Source: an uncultured Paracoccaceae bacterium (GTDB lineage: Bacteria; Pseudomonadota; Alphaproteobacteria; Rhodobacterales; Rhodobacteraceae). Taken from it: 64,000 nucleotides of DNA. The DNA lies in NCBI GenBank assembly GCA_947502145.1, contig CANMYO010000001.1, positions 1,481,501 through 1,545,500 of the forward strand, read 5' to 3'. Below, piece after piece: positions 25,678 to 34,333 of this stretch; within the stretch, counting starts at the first letter, position 1; the number at the start of each line of letters is the position of its first letter. The translations under genes were made by a program, and so were the position numbers. The notes under the pieces are model-generated. The model did not search any database. It worked only from the letters and a program-made list of their open reading frames with translations, and was not told the origin of the DNA.

Positions 25678-27759
25678 ATGCTGACCCGAACGATGCGCGC
25701 CCTTGTGACATGTGGTTTGCTGGCGGTTGCACTGCCGCTAAACGCGCAAATCCTGCCCGATCAGGCGGTCGCGGCGATCGAGCTGGCGGGCGAGGGGCAG
25801 TTCACGGCTGCCTATGACCGGATTGATCTGGACGACGACGTCACCCGCGATCTGGTGACCTGGCTGCGGCTGCGCGAATCCGGCCAACCCTTTGCCGACT
25901 ATGTTGTTTTCATGGCCGCCCGGCCCCATTGGCCGGGGGCATCGCGCCTATATGCCCGTGCCGAGGAGGCGCTGCCCAAGGGCACCGATCCCGATACGGT
26001 GATTGGCTGGTTTGGCGACCGCACCCCGCAGACCGGCGAAGGTGTGGTGCGGCTGGCCGAAGCGCTGCTGGCAAAGGGCCGGATCGCCGAGGCGGCCACC
26101 GTGGTTGAAACAGGCTGGCGCGACCTGCGCCTGACGAACAGCGGCCAGGAGGTTCTGGTCGCCGGTTTTGCCGATATCATCGCGCCATTGCACAATGCGC
26201 GGGTCGACAACCTGTTGTGGCGCTGGCGCGTGGATGAAGCGAGGCGGATGCTGGACCTGCTGGACGAAGACCAGAAGGCGCTGGCGCTGGCGCGGATCGC
26301 CTATATCCGCAAGACAAGCGGGATCACCGCGGCCCTGAAAGAGGTGCCCGAGGCGCTGAAGTCACACCCCGGGCTGGCCTATGACCGTTATAACTGGCTT
26401 GCCGATCAGGGACGCCGATCAGAGGCCGTGACAATGTTGCGCGCGGCGTCGGTTTCGGCGGAAAAACTGGGAGAGCCGTTTCGCTGGTCGGGCTGGCGTC
26501 GGTCACTGGCCCGTTGGGAAATGCGAGAGGGGCGGCCCGAAGTGGCCTATGAACTTGCCGCAAGGCATTACCTGAGCGAGGGATCGTCCTTTGCCGATCT
26601 GGAATGGTTGGCGGGGTATCTGTCGCTGACCTATCTGGATGATCCAACGCAGGCGCTGGTGCATTTTGACCGGGCGCGGGCGGCGGTGGACAGTCCGATC
26701 TCGGTCGGGCGGATGGCCTATTGGCAGGCCCGCGCCCATGAGGTGCTGGGTGATCCTGTTGCTGCAGAGGCGGCTTACGGTGAAGCGGCGCAGCACCAGA
26801 CCGGATTTTATGGATTGCTGGCGGCTGAGAAGCTGGGGCGGCAATTGGACGGGCGGTTGATTGATGATGGTGCGCGCTGGGATCAGGCGGTGATGTCGCA
26901 GGATCTGGTGCAGGCGGCATTTGCGCTTTTGGAAGCCGGTGAACGCGGCCATGCGACGACGTTTTTTGTCAGTATCGGGCAGGCCCTGCCTGCCGCTGAT
27001 CTGGCCAGCATTGGTGCGGCGCTGCGTGACGCTGATGAGGTCTATTTCGCGGTTGCGATGGGCAAGGCCGCCGTGACGCAGGGCAAGGTTGTGCCGTCGA
27101 TCTATTTCCCGCTGCACCCGCTGGCCGAAATGGACATGCTGGTTGACCCGGCGCTGGCGCTGTCGATTGCCCGGCGCGAAAGTGAATTTAACGCCGGGGT
27201 CGGATCACCCGTGGGCGCGTTGGGTCTGATGCAGCTGATGCCCGCCACCGCCGAAGAGGTCGCAGGCTTTGTCGGTGTCGACTATAGCCGCCCGCGCCTG
27301 ACCGGCGATTGGCGCTATAATGCGACGCTGGGCGCGCGCTATCTGGCGGAACTTGAGGCGCAGTTCGGCCCGTCGCCGGTGCAGGTCGCGGCCGGATATA
27401 ACGCCGGACCGTCACGGCCCGAAATCTGGATGGACGAGCGTGGCGATCCCCGTCTTGGCGAAGTTGATGTGGTGGATTGGATTGAGCACATTCCGTTTCG
27501 CGAGACCCGCAATTACGTGATGCGGGTGACGGAATCGCTGCCGATCTATCGCGCGCGGCTGAACGGCACGCTTGGCCCGGTGCGCTTTACCGCGTTGTTG
27601 AATGGCACAAAGCCGATGATCCGCCCGGTGGGTCGCGGTGAATTACCGCCATTGGGATCAAGCGCGGTTGTTTCAACCTCGGATGCGCCACCGCGCCGCG
27701 CCGTTGCCCGCCCGGCACCGGTCGCGCCGCAGCGCCCGGTGGCCCGGTCTGACGGTTAG
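25678..27759 (+). CDS. slt: soluble-type lytic murein transglycosylase
   Basis: A 693-residue periplasmic enzyme that cleaves peptidoglycan to 1,6-anhydro products. There is a signal peptide (about 1-24, ending PLNAQ). A long alpha-superhelical region (about 30-490, many ALA/GEAA repeats) forms the Slt70-like ring. The C-terminal SLT domain has the catalytic Glu in ARRESEFN (about 500-507), then PVGALGLMQLMPATA and AAGYNAGPSRP. The last 50 residues are Pro/Ala-rich. Its stop overlaps tail to tail with the DMT transporter stop. Confidence 0.93.
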   Translation: MLTRTMRALVTCGLLAVALPLNAQILPDQAVAAIELAGEGQFTAAYDRIDLDDDVTRDLVTWLRLRESGQPFADYVVFMAARPHWPGASRLYARAEEALPKGTDPDTVIGWFGDRTPQTGEGVVRLAEALLAKGRIAEAATVVETGWRDLRLTNSGQEVLVAGFADIIAPLHNARVDNLLWRWRVDEARRMLDLLDEDQKALALARIAYIRKTSGITAALKEVPEALKSHPGLAYDRYNWLADQGRRSEAVTMLRAASVSAEKLGEPFRWSGWRRSLARWEMREGRPEVAYELAARHYLSEGSSFADLEWLAGYLSLTYLDDPTQALVHFDRARAAVDSPISVGRMAYWQARAHEVLGDPVAAEAAYGEAAQHQTGFYGLLAAEKLGRQLDGRLIDDGARWDQAVMSQDLVQAAFALLEAGERGHATTFFVSIGQALPAADLASIGAALRDADEVYFAVAMGKAAVTQGKVVPSIYFPLHPLAEMDMLVDPALALSIARRESEFNAGVGSPVGALGLMQLMPATAEEVAGFVGVDYSRPRLTGDWRYNATLGARYLAELEAQFGPSPVQVAAGYNAGPSRPEIWMDERGDPRLGEVDVVDWIEHIPFRETRNYVMRVTESLPIYRARLNGTLGPVRFTALLNGTKPMIRPVGRGELPPLGSSAVVSTSDAPPRRAVARPAPVAPQRPVARSDG

Positions 27760-28616
27760 GGTTGGCGGGCGCGCAGCAGGGTGAACAGCCCGGCGGCGAC
27801 GACTATGGCACCGCCGATCGCCACATGGGTTTGCAGGGTTTCGTGAAACACCAGCAACCCGATGCCGCTGGCAAAGACCAGTTGCAGGTAGGCAAAGGGT
27901 TGTAGGGCGCTGGCCTCTGCCACTTCGTAGGCGCGGATCATCAGCCAATGGCCCGTGGCCCCGCTGATACAGAGCGCCAGCATCCAGCCCCAGTCGGGCA
28001 GGGTCATCGGTTGCCAGAAGCTGACCCCAATCACCGTGCTGACCAGCGCCCCGACCGTGCCGGTCCAGAAGAAACTGGTTGCGGTGCTGTCCTTGCGGGC
28101 TGCGTAGCGGGTCAGCAGCGCATAAAGCGCAAACATGCAGGCGGCCAGCAGCGGGATCGCGGCGGCGGGGGCAAAGACGGTGATACCGGGCTGCAGGATG
28201 ATCAGCACGCCGACAAAGCCCGCACCGATCGCCAACCAGCGCCGCCAGCCGACCTTTTCCCCCAGCACGGGGCCGGACAGCGCGGCCACAAGCAGCGGGT
28301 AGCTGGCAAATATGGCATGGCTTTCCACAAGCCCCAGCGTCACGAACCCCAGCACCATCACGTTGATTTCCAGCGCCAGCAGGAGGCCGCGAAAGCCCTG
28401 CAAAACGGGTTGGCGCGTGGCGGCGGCGGCGCGCAGTGACCCGCTTTGACGGGTGGCAACGCTGATCACGAAGGCGGCAAAGAACCAGTAGCGGATCATC
28501 ACCACCATCATCACGTTGTATTCTCCGGCAAGATGCCGCGACAGCCCGTCCTGCAGGGCAAAGATCAGCATTGTCGCAATCATCAGCCAGATGCCAAGGC
28601 GGGTATTGCCGGTCAT
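27756..28616 (-). CDS. DMT-superfamily (EamA) transporter
   Basis: A 286-residue inner-membrane protein with about ten hydrophobic helices in two EamA repeats (about 8-140 and 150-280). Typical EamA features are GEKVGWRRWLAIGAGFVGVLII at the end of repeat 1 and ASALQPFAYLQLVFASGIGLLVFHE in repeat 2. Substrates of this family range from amino acids to nucleosides, and nothing here fixes one. Its ATG overlaps the mnmD stop (ATGA), so it is translated behind mnmD. Confidence 0.88.
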   Translation of the reverse strand: MTGNTRLGIWLMIATMLIFALQDGLSRHLAGEYNVMMVVMIRYWFFAAFVISVATRQSGSLRAAAATRQPVLQGFRGLLLALEINVMVLGFVTLGLVESHAIFASYPLLVAALSGPVLGEKVGWRRWLAIGAGFVGVLIILQPGITVFAPAAAIPLLAACMFALYALLTRYAARKDSTATSFFWTGTVGALVSTVIGVSFWQPMTLPDWGWMLALCISGATGHWLMIRAYEVAEASALQPFAYLQLVFASGIGLLVFHETLQTHVAIGGAIVVAAGLFTLLRARQP

Positions 28617-29296
28617 GGCCGCTGTGCCCGCGTCATGTGACGTTTGCGCCCATAGCCCGGCGTGCGGGTTACGGTGAAGCCTGCCGCCGCAAGCGATTGC
28701 CGCACGTGGCCCGCGGCGGAATAGGTTGCCGCGGTGCCGCCGGGCGCGGTGTGATCGTAGAGTGCCGCGATCAGCGATGGTTCCCAGAGCGCGGGGTTCT
28801 TGGCGGGCGAAAACCCGTCAAGGAACCAGGCATCGGCCTGTCCGGTCCAGTCGGGCAGCATGGTCCGGGCGTCACCGATGATGACTTCAAGTGTCAGGCC
28901 CGGTGCCAGCGGCGTGGACCCCATCCCCGGCTGCCAGTGTTGCAAGAGCATCGCGGCCTGTGCTGCGATCTCGGGGAAGGATTGCAAGGCGCGGGCCATA
29001 TCCGGGGGGGCCATGGGGTAGGCCTCAAACGAGGTGAAGCGCAGCGTGCCGGGCTGCCCCGCGTCACACCAAGCGGCCCATGTGGTCAGGAAGTTCAGAC
29101 CGGTGCCAAATCCAAGCTCGGCGATATGAAAGTCATTGCCAAAGCGGTCGGGCAGCCCGTTGCCGTCCAGAAACACATGGCGCGTTTCCAACAGGCCGCC
29201 GTTCAGCGAGTAATAGGGATCGTCAAACCGACGCGAGACCGGAACCGCGCCGTGGTCGGTGTCGCGCCATTGGAGGTCTGCGGGCTGGTCGGTCAT
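28613..29296 (-). CDS. mnmD: tRNA (5-methylaminomethyl-2-thiouridine)(34) methyltransferase MnmD
   Basis: A 227-residue SAM-dependent methyltransferase, the free-standing equivalent of the MnmC N-terminal domain (DUF752/Methyltransf_30). Motifs are the N-terminal DPYYSLNGGLLETRHVFLDGN, the SAM site AELGFGTGLNFL (about 59-70), and the catalytic WFLDGFSPAKNPALW block (about 157-171). It would methylate the aminomethyl group on wobble uridine in tRNA. The open frame runs to 29536, but ATG 29296 is the family start. It is divergent from the FAD gene that matches the other half of MnmC. Confidence 0.92.
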   Translation of the reverse strand: MTDQPADLQWRDTDHGAVPVSRRFDDPYYSLNGGLLETRHVFLDGNGLPDRFGNDFHIAELGFGTGLNFLTTWAAWCDAGQPGTLRFTSFEAYPMAPPDMARALQSFPEIAAQAAMLLQHWQPGMGSTPLAPGLTLEVIIGDARTMLPDWTGQADAWFLDGFSPAKNPALWEPSLIAALYDHTAPGGTAATYSAAGHVRQSLAAAGFTVTRTPGYGRKRHMTRAQRP

Positions 29297-29344
29297 GCGG
29301 GTTTGCCTTAGGTGTCGGGCGGACTTTGCGAGGGATTGCAGCGA

Positions 29345-30361
29345 ATGGCAACGGCAGACGTAACGGTGATGGGGGCGGGGATTTTTGGCCTGTCGGTGGC
29401 CTATGCCTGTGCGCAGCGGGGCGCAAGGGTGCAGGTGATCGACCCGGCGGGGGTTGCGGCAGGCGCTTCCGGCGGGATCGTCGGCGCGCTGGCCCCGCAT
29501 GTACCGGAAAACTGGAACGACAAGAAAGCGTTCCAATTGGACAGCCTGCTGATGGCCGCAGCGTTCTGGGCCGAGGTTGCCGCGACCACGGGGGCCAGGA
29601 CGGGCTATGCCCGGTCAGGACGCTTGCAACCCCTGGCTGACGCGCGGGCGGTCGCGCTGGCCCGGGCGCGGGAGGTCACGGCCGCAACGCTATGGGGCGA
29701 TCATGCCCAATGGCAGGTGGTACCCGCGACGGGGGCCGCCTGGGAGCCGCCATCCCCCACCGGCCTGTTGGTCAGCGACACGCTGTCGGCGCTTATTCAC
29801 CCCCGGCGCGCAACGAAGGCGCTGGCCGGTGCGATTACGGCGCGAGGCGGTGAGATCGTGACCGACGGCAAAGCCAGCGGCCCTGTGGTCTGGGCGACGG
29901 GCTGGCAGGGGCTTGACGGTTTGGGTGATGGGATCAAGGGGCAGGCGGCACTTTTGGCGCATGACGCCGCGGGTGCACCGCAGCTGTTTGCCGATACGCT
30001 GCACGTCATTCCGCATGACGACGGCACGGTGGCGATCGGGTCCACCTCGGAGCGGGACTTTGCCGATCTTGGCACCGATGCGGCGCTGGATGATGTGATC
30101 GCCCGGGCGCGGAAGGCCATGCCGGTATTGCGCGACGCGCCTGTGCTGGAGCGCTGGGCCGGGGTGCGCCCACGCGCCAAAAGCCGCGCACCCTTGCTGG
30201 GCCATCATCCGCAGAAACCCGGCGCGTTTATCGCCAACGGCGGGTTCAAGATCGGCTTTGGCATGGCCCCCAAGGTGGGTGTGGTGATGGCAGAGCTGAT
30301 CCTGGAAAACCGTGATAGGATCCCCGAAGGATTCACGGCGAAGGTCAAGGCGGAGGGCTGA
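29345..30361 (+). CDS. FAD-dependent oxidoreductase, MnmC C-terminal-domain-like (DAO family)
   Basis: A 338-residue D-amino-acid-oxidase-family flavoprotein. The Rossmann FAD motif is VTVMGAGIFGLSVAYACAQ (about 6-24), followed by GASGGIVGALAPHVP, a feature of MnmC oxidases. GERWAGVRPR-type sequence (LERWAGVRPRAKSRAPLLG) and NGGFKIGFGMAP lie near the end. The likely role is oxidation of carboxymethylaminomethyl-uridine in tRNA, before MnmD methylation. The start at ATG 29345 has GAGGGA upstream. It lies back to back with mnmD, so the two MnmC halves are separate divergent genes. Another amine substrate is possible. Confidence 0.8.
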   Translation: MATADVTVMGAGIFGLSVAYACAQRGARVQVIDPAGVAAGASGGIVGALAPHVPENWNDKKAFQLDSLLMAAAFWAEVAATTGARTGYARSGRLQPLADARAVALARAREVTAATLWGDHAQWQVVPATGAAWEPPSPTGLLVSDTLSALIHPRRATKALAGAITARGGEIVTDGKASGPVVWATGWQGLDGLGDGIKGQAALLAHDAAGAPQLFADTLHVIPHDDGTVAIGSTSERDFADLGTDAALDDVIARARKAMPVLRDAPVLERWAGVRPRAKSRAPLLGHHPQKPGAFIANGGFKIGFGMAPKVGVVMAELILENRDRIPEGFTAKVKAEG

Positions 30362-30362
30362 C

Positions 30363-30761
30363 ATGCCAAAAGTGACATCATTGGATCATCTGGTGCTGAC
30401 GGTGGCGGATATTGCCGAAACCGTCGCCTTTTACCGGGACGTATTGGGCATGACGGCCGAAACATTTCATCCCGCAGATGGCACCACGCGCAGCGCACTG
30501 ACCTTTGGGGTGCAAAAGATCAACCTGCACCCTGCCGCCGCACCGTTTGAGCCAAAGGCGCGGCAGGTGACGGCAGGCAGTGCCGATCTGTGTTTCCTGA
30601 CGGCGGGTACGATGGCGGAGTGGTTGGCCCATTTTGCCGCCCACGAAGTGCCGGTGCTGGAAGGGCCGGTGCAGCGCACTGGTGCGACCGGGCCGCTGAC
30701 GTCACTCTATGTGCGCGACCCGGATGGCAATCTGGTCGAGGTGTCCTTGCCGGCGGGCTAG
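30363..30761 (+). CDS. VOC-family (glyoxalase-like) protein
   Basis: A 132-residue vicinal-oxygen-chelate protein. It begins LDHLVLTVADIAETVAFYRDVLGM and ends YVRDPDGNLVEVS, the usual two beta-alpha-beta-beta-beta modules in one chain, with a His at the start and a Glu at the end as likely metal ligands. The substrate is unknown. ATG 30363 is one base past the stop of the FAD oxidoreductase; the frame is open further back into that gene. Its stop overlaps the FMN reductase stop on the other strand. Confidence 0.88.
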   Translation: MPKVTSLDHLVLTVADIAETVAFYRDVLGMTAETFHPADGTTRSALTFGVQKINLHPAAAPFEPKARQVTAGSADLCFLTAGTMAEWLAHFAAHEVPVLEGPVQRTGATGPLTSLYVRDPDGNLVEVSLPAG

Positions 30762-31288
30762 GTGAGATCCCGCAGCGCGGACATCAAGGCACTGAGTGCA
30801 GCGATGGAGCGTTCGTTGACAAGCGCCCCGTCATCATCAAATGCCTTGCCTGACGCGGCGATCATCACCTCTGGGCCCTGCAGGATATGGGGACGAAAAG
30901 GGGTGAGGCAGTGGCGCAGCGCGTATTGCGTCCGTTCACCACCCGATCGCCCCGCCGCGGCGGACATGATGGCCACGGGTTTTGCCGCCCAGGGGTTGCC
31001 CTCGGTTCGGCTGACCCAATCCAGCGCGTTCTTGAGCACACCGGAGATGGATTTGTTGTATTCGGGCCCGGAAATGATCACCGCATCTGCTGCTGCTATC
31101 TGATCGGCAAGGGTCTGCACCTCTGCCGGGATGCCTGACGCAGTTTCCAGATCACCGTCATAAAGCGGCAAACGCAGGTTCGCCTCAATAAAGGTGTCGG
31201 GGGCAAAGAGCGCTGCGGCCTGCCGGATGAGTTTGGTATTGGTTGAACCTGTGCGCAGGGCGCCGGAGAGGCCAAGGAGGGTGGTCAT
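30758..31288 (-). CDS. NADPH-dependent FMN reductase-family protein
   Basis: A 176-residue flavodoxin-fold oxidoreductase. The FMN phosphate loop is LSGALRTGSTNTKLI (about 6-20), then the GPEYNKSISGVLKNALDWVSR block (about 74-94) and PVAIMSAAAGRSGGERTQ (about 103-120), as in azoreductase or chromate-reductase type quinone reductases. It would reduce FMN, quinones or xenobiotics with NAD(P)H. It is 30 bases downstream of the two Lin0512 genes on the same strand, so the three are a likely operon. Confidence 0.88.
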   Translation of the reverse strand: MTTLLGLSGALRTGSTNTKLIRQAAALFAPDTFIEANLRLPLYDGDLETASGIPAEVQTLADQIAAADAVIISGPEYNKSISGVLKNALDWVSRTEGNPWAAKPVAIMSAAAGRSGGERTQYALRHCLTPFRPHILQGPEVMIAASGKAFDDDGALVNERSIAALSALMSALRDLT

Positions 31289-31318
31289 GGATGTCGTCCT
31301 GGGTTGGGTCGGGATGGA

Positions 31319-31687
31319 TCAAGCGGGGTCTGATCGCTTCCATTTGTGCGCCTGTGTGGGCAAAAACGCTTCGACCGCGGCGGCGGCGATCACGGCCGTG
31401 TCGCCTGCGGGGTTGACCACGTTCTGCCCGCCCTTGACGGCGGTGACGGTGGCGCGGCCCCGCGGCAGGATCTGTGCCAAGGCTGCGGTGTCGATTTGGT
31501 CAGGGGCCTGCACGCCAACGGTCACGGTCACGCGCATGTCGCTGTGGGGCAGGTCAAGCGCGCCAAACATCGGGATCGTGGAATGGCGAAAGGCATCTTC
31601 AATCGCGCGTGCGGCGGCCTTTTGATAATCCATCCCGTGCAGGTCGTTGCCCATGCCCATTTCAATGATGAAACGCTGATCTGTCAT
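31319..31687 (-). CDS. Lin0512-family protein (second of a pair)
   Basis: A 122-residue protein of the Lin0512 family (TIGR02058/PF09585), of unknown function. It starts RFIIEMGMGNDLHGMDYQKAAARAIEDAF, contains DMRVTVTVGVQAPDQID, and has a central PRGRATVTAVKGGQNV block. It overlaps the stop of its paralogue by ATGA, so the two are coupled. The paired subunits may form a heteromer; that is inference. The FMN reductase gene follows. Confidence 0.85.
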   Translation of the reverse strand: MTDQRFIIEMGMGNDLHGMDYQKAAARAIEDAFRHSTIPMFGALDLPHSDMRVTVTVGVQAPDQIDTAALAQILPRGRATVTAVKGGQNVVNPAGDTAVIAAAAVEAFLPTQAHKWKRSDPA

Positions 31688-32028
31688 GACGGCTCCATCT
31701 CAAATGACACCGAGATCGCGGCATTGGCGATCACCGTCGGGTTGCCATCGGGGCGCGGCACGTCAAGCCCGCCGTGGGTGACGTGAATGGTCGGCTGGCC
31801 ATAGGGGAAGACCGCCGCCAGCGTCTGGGCGTCAACCTGATCGGGCTGCTGGACTGCGATTTCCACGTCAATCAGCATCGCGGATTTGGGCAGGCCGAAG
31901 AGTTCGGCCAGATTGATCGAATTATGCCAGAGCGCGTCCTGCAGGGCGCGTTTGGCGGCTTGGGTATAATCCTGTCGGCGCAGGCTGGTGCCCATGCCAA
32001 ATTCGGTCAGGACGCGGTGTTTGGGCAT
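31684..32028 (-). CDS. Lin0512-family protein (first of a pair)
   Basis: A 114-residue paralogue of the following gene. It shows the same pattern: RVLTEFGMGTSLRRQDYTQAAKRALQDALWHNS, then MLIDVEIAVQQPDQVD and PYGQPTIHVTHGGLDVPR. EMGMGNDLH in one copy corresponds to EFGMGTSLR in the other. No catalytic function is known. It is the first gene of a probable three-gene operon with its twin and the FMN reductase. Confidence 0.85.
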   Translation of the reverse strand: MPKHRVLTEFGMGTSLRRQDYTQAAKRALQDALWHNSINLAELFGLPKSAMLIDVEIAVQQPDQVDAQTLAAVFPYGQPTIHVTHGGLDVPRPDGNPTVIANAAISVSFEMEPS

Positions 32029-32182
32029 GCGAAATCCTTGGCGGTCAGGGTCTGAACGTGGTGGTTGTGCCTTGGATCGGTTTGGGGCGAAAGGGTTTTT
32101 TGCGCGCCTGGCATCAAGATGTGTTGAGCCGCCGCGGGCGGTCGTCTAGCGTGGCGCGCAGGTAAAGGTGACAGGAGTTTGC

Positions 32183-33259
32183 GTGAAAAACCCTCAGGAT
32201 ATGGACCTTGCAGAGCTGACGTCAATCCGCGCCTTTGCGGCCTTTGTCGTGGTGCTGCTGCATATGTATCTGGACGAAAACGCCATGGCGTCGTCGTTCT
32301 GGGCGCGGGTGATCGCTGATGGGCATCTGGGCGTTGATCTGTTTTTCATCCTGAGCGGGTTTATCCTGACCCATGTTTACCTGCCGCAGTGGCAGGCCGG
32401 GACATTCCGTTTCGGCAAGTTTCTGAGCAACCGGATTTCGCGGATTTATCCGCTGCATCTGGTGATGTTGCTGGTCTTCGTGCTGGCCTATCAGGGGCTG
32501 CGACTGACCGGGTTGGGCAGTGATTTTGTCGGTGAGGACTGGGCCGCGTTTCCCGCACATCTGGGGCTGTTGCATGCCTGGGGGACAGTTGATCACCACG
32601 CCTGGAATTTTCCGTCCTGGTCCGTCAGTGCCGAATTTTTCGCCTATCTGATCTTTCCGCTGATGCTTTGGGCGTTGCTGCGGCTGGGCGCCTGGTCGGC
32701 CCTGGGGGTGGGCCTGGTGCTGTTTGGTCTGGCGGGTGAAATTCTGGCGCGGCAGGGCGTGCTGATTACCAAGATGATGTTTGATTTTGGCATCGTGCGG
32801 ATCTTTTTCGAATTTGCGATTGGTGTCGCGCTTTACCGGGTGTTTCTGGTGTGGCGGGTGCCCGCGGCCATGACGCGACCGCTGTTGCTGGCGCTGATTG
32901 TGGCGGTGATCGGGCTGGCCGGGGTGCAGGCGGATGAGCGGCTGATCGTGATTTGCCTTGCGGCTGTGATCTTTGTGGTTGGCTGTCTCAGCATGGAAGA
33001 ACGCGGGTCGATCATGCGCCATCGCGCCTTGGTCTATCTGGGCGAGATTTCATATGCGACCTACATGGTGCATATTTTCGTGCTGTTCGTGATGAACAAG
33101 ATCGCCGAGATTCTGGGCCTGACCACCGGTGCGGGGGCGCTGGTGATTGATCTGGTCATCCTGGTGCTGATCTATGGCGGATCTGCGCTGCTTTATCACC
33201 TTGTCGAACGGCCCTGCCGCGCGTTGCTGCGCCGGGGGTTTGCCCGGATCTGGCGCTAG
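32183..33259 (+). CDS. acyltransferase 3-family membrane protein (OafA/OatA-like)
   Basis: A 358-residue inner-membrane acyltransferase with about ten helices. Typical family motifs are LTSIRAFAAFVVVLLHMYL with the essential His (about 11-29), a DLFFILSGFILTHVYL block (about 52-67), SRIYPLHLVMLL (about 85-96) and the C-terminal YATYMVHIFVL. Such enzymes move acetyl or other acyl groups onto sugars, lipids or cell-wall polymers; the acceptor is unknown. GTG 32183 with CAGGAG 5 bases before it is a better start than GTG 32168. Its stop is followed by a copy of the palindromic element. Confidence 0.9.
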   Translation: MKNPQDMDLAELTSIRAFAAFVVVLLHMYLDENAMASSFWARVIADGHLGVDLFFILSGFILTHVYLPQWQAGTFRFGKFLSNRISRIYPLHLVMLLVFVLAYQGLRLTGLGSDFVGEDWAAFPAHLGLLHAWGTVDHHAWNFPSWSVSAEFFAYLIFPLMLWALLRLGAWSALGVGLVLFGLAGEILARQGVLITKMMFDFGIVRIFFEFAIGVALYRVFLVWRVPAAMTRPLLLALIVAVIGLAGVQADERLIVICLAAVIFVVGCLSMEERGSIMRHRALVYLGEISYATYMVHIFVLFVMNKIAEILGLTTGAGALVIDLVILVLIYGGSALLYHLVERPCRALLRRGFARIWR

Positions 33260-33260
33260 G

Positions 33261-33317
33261 CGGGACAGCGGACGACGCTATTTGGCTGCGCCAAACGCGC
33301 CCCGCCCACCGTCCCGT
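33261..33317 (+). repeat. dispersed palindromic element, copy 2
   Basis: This lies between the acyltransferase stop and the convergent cobO stop. The left core is GGACGACGCT; the inner stem is TTTGGC (33281-33286), loop TGC, GCCAAA (33290-33295); the right core is GCGCCCCGCCCACCGTCCCGT. The outer CGGGAC (33261-33266) can also pair with GTCCCG. Confidence 0.8.
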
Positions 33318-33321
33318 CTGA

Positions 33322-33930
33322 TCAGTATTCGACGCCGATCTGTGCCTTGATGCCGGACCGGAACGGGTGTTTGACCAGCTCCATTTCGGTGACAAGGTCG
33401 GCCTGTTCGATGAGGTCCGCATGGGCGTTGCGCCCGGTCAGCACTACATGTGTCATGTCGGGTTTTTCGTCGCGCAGAAAGGCGATGACCTCGGCCACGT
33501 CAACGTAGTCGTAGCGGATGGCGATGTTGATTTCATCCAGCAGGACCATGTGGTTGGCAGGATCGCGGATCAGTTCCTTGGCCTTGGCCCAGGCTGCCTG
33601 CGCCATTTCGGTGTCGCGGGATTTGTCCTGTGTTTCCCAGGTGAAACCTTCGCCCATGGTGTGAAAGGCGCAGGTGTCAGAGAACTTGTCCAAAATCAGG
33701 TCACGTTCGCCGGTGGACATGCCACCCTTGATGAATTGCACCACGGCGCATTTCATATCGTGGGCGATGCAGCGGAAGATCATCCCAAAGGCGGCTGAGC
33801 TTTTGCCCTTGCCCTTGCCCGTATGCACGATGACCAGCCCTTTTTTGTCGGTCTTTGTCGCCATGATCTTGTCGCGCGCGGCCTTCTTCTTGGCCATTTT
33901 TGTCGCGTGGCGGTCGGTGTCGTCGGTCAT
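33322..33930 (-). CDS. cobO: cob(I)yrinic acid a,c-diamide adenosyltransferase
   Basis: A 202-residue CobO/BtuR-type ATP:corrinoid adenosyltransferase, which adds the upper 5'-deoxyadenosyl ligand. The N-terminus is basic (MAKKKAARDKIMATKTDKKG). The unusual P-loop HTGKGKGKSSAAFG is at about 36-49, with the family block GFTWETQDKSRD near 94-105 and VLLDEINIAIRYDYVD near 127-142. It ends a minus-strand cobalamin block, 690 bases downstream of cobN. I did not find a cobalamin riboswitch directly in front of cobO. Confidence 0.95.
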   Translation of the reverse strand: MTDDTDRHATKMAKKKAARDKIMATKTDKKGLVIVHTGKGKGKSSAAFGMIFRCIAHDMKCAVVQFIKGGMSTGERDLILDKFSDTCAFHTMGEGFTWETQDKSRDTEMAQAAWAKAKELIRDPANHMVLLDEINIAIRYDYVDVAEVIAFLRDEKPDMTHVVLTGRNAHADLIEQADLVTEMELVKHPFRSGIKAQIGVEY

Positions 33931-34114
33931 GCTGTTTTCCCCTTTTCAGACGGGTGTAGCGGGTCAGGCGGGGTTGGTAAATGTGATGCGTCTCGCGCAA
34001 TTGCAGAGAATGCCGGTCCGGGCGGCACGGGGGCGGAGACTGTGGCCCACCAGTCGCAGTCGGGTGGCATTTGCCGTGGCAGGAGCAACGAAGACTTAAC
34101 GTGCCTCTGTCAGT

Positions 34115-34252
34115 ATGAGTAAAACCGATCCTACAGCGGGTGAAGCAGCCGCTGACGCCAAAAAGAAAAAGAAAGACAAAGTGATGCGTTATTTCGTTTT
34201 ATGCATGTTTGCCGCCTATGTTGGCACCGCCGCACTTGCCACAGGTCTGTGA
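34115..34252 (+). CDS. candidate 45-residue single-helix microprotein A
   Basis: A short ORF on the plus strand between the minus-strand genes cobO and cobN. The N-terminal half is acidic then strongly basic (ADAKKKKKDK). The C-terminal half is one hydrophobic helix, MRYFVLCMFAAYVGTAALAT, followed by GL and stop. Its last 23 residues align without gaps to microprotein B. An in-frame TAA lies just upstream of the ATG, so 34115 is the only ATG start for the full form. No strong ribosome binding site is seen. Basic flank plus one helix predicts an inner-membrane microprotein with its N-terminus in the cytoplasm. Function and family are unknown to me. Confidence 0.55.
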   Translation: MSKTDPTAGEAAADAKKKKKDKVMRYFVLCMFAAYVGTAALATGL

Positions 34253-34302
34253 CGGGGCCTATGGGCCGGAATTTCCCCTGATGCGTTGACGCTGGCAGGT
34301 CT

Positions 34303-34329
34303 AACACTCCGTTCGTATCAGGGAGTGTT
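34303..34329 (+). promoter_or_regulatory. hairpin that would hide the microprotein B ribosome binding site
   Basis: AACACTCC (34303-34310) pairs exactly with GGAGTGTT (34322-34329) across an 11-base loop. The right arm contains the GGAG that would serve as ribosome binding site for the ATG at 34334. The hairpin could regulate translation, or act as a processing or termination structure between the two microgenes. Confidence 0.5.
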
Positions 34330-34333
34330 CACG

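Noticed and set aside
33931-34114. Cobalamin riboswitch upstream of cobO
   Set aside because: The minus strand has a CCACC/GGTGG hairpin but none of the conserved riboswitch core or B12 box.
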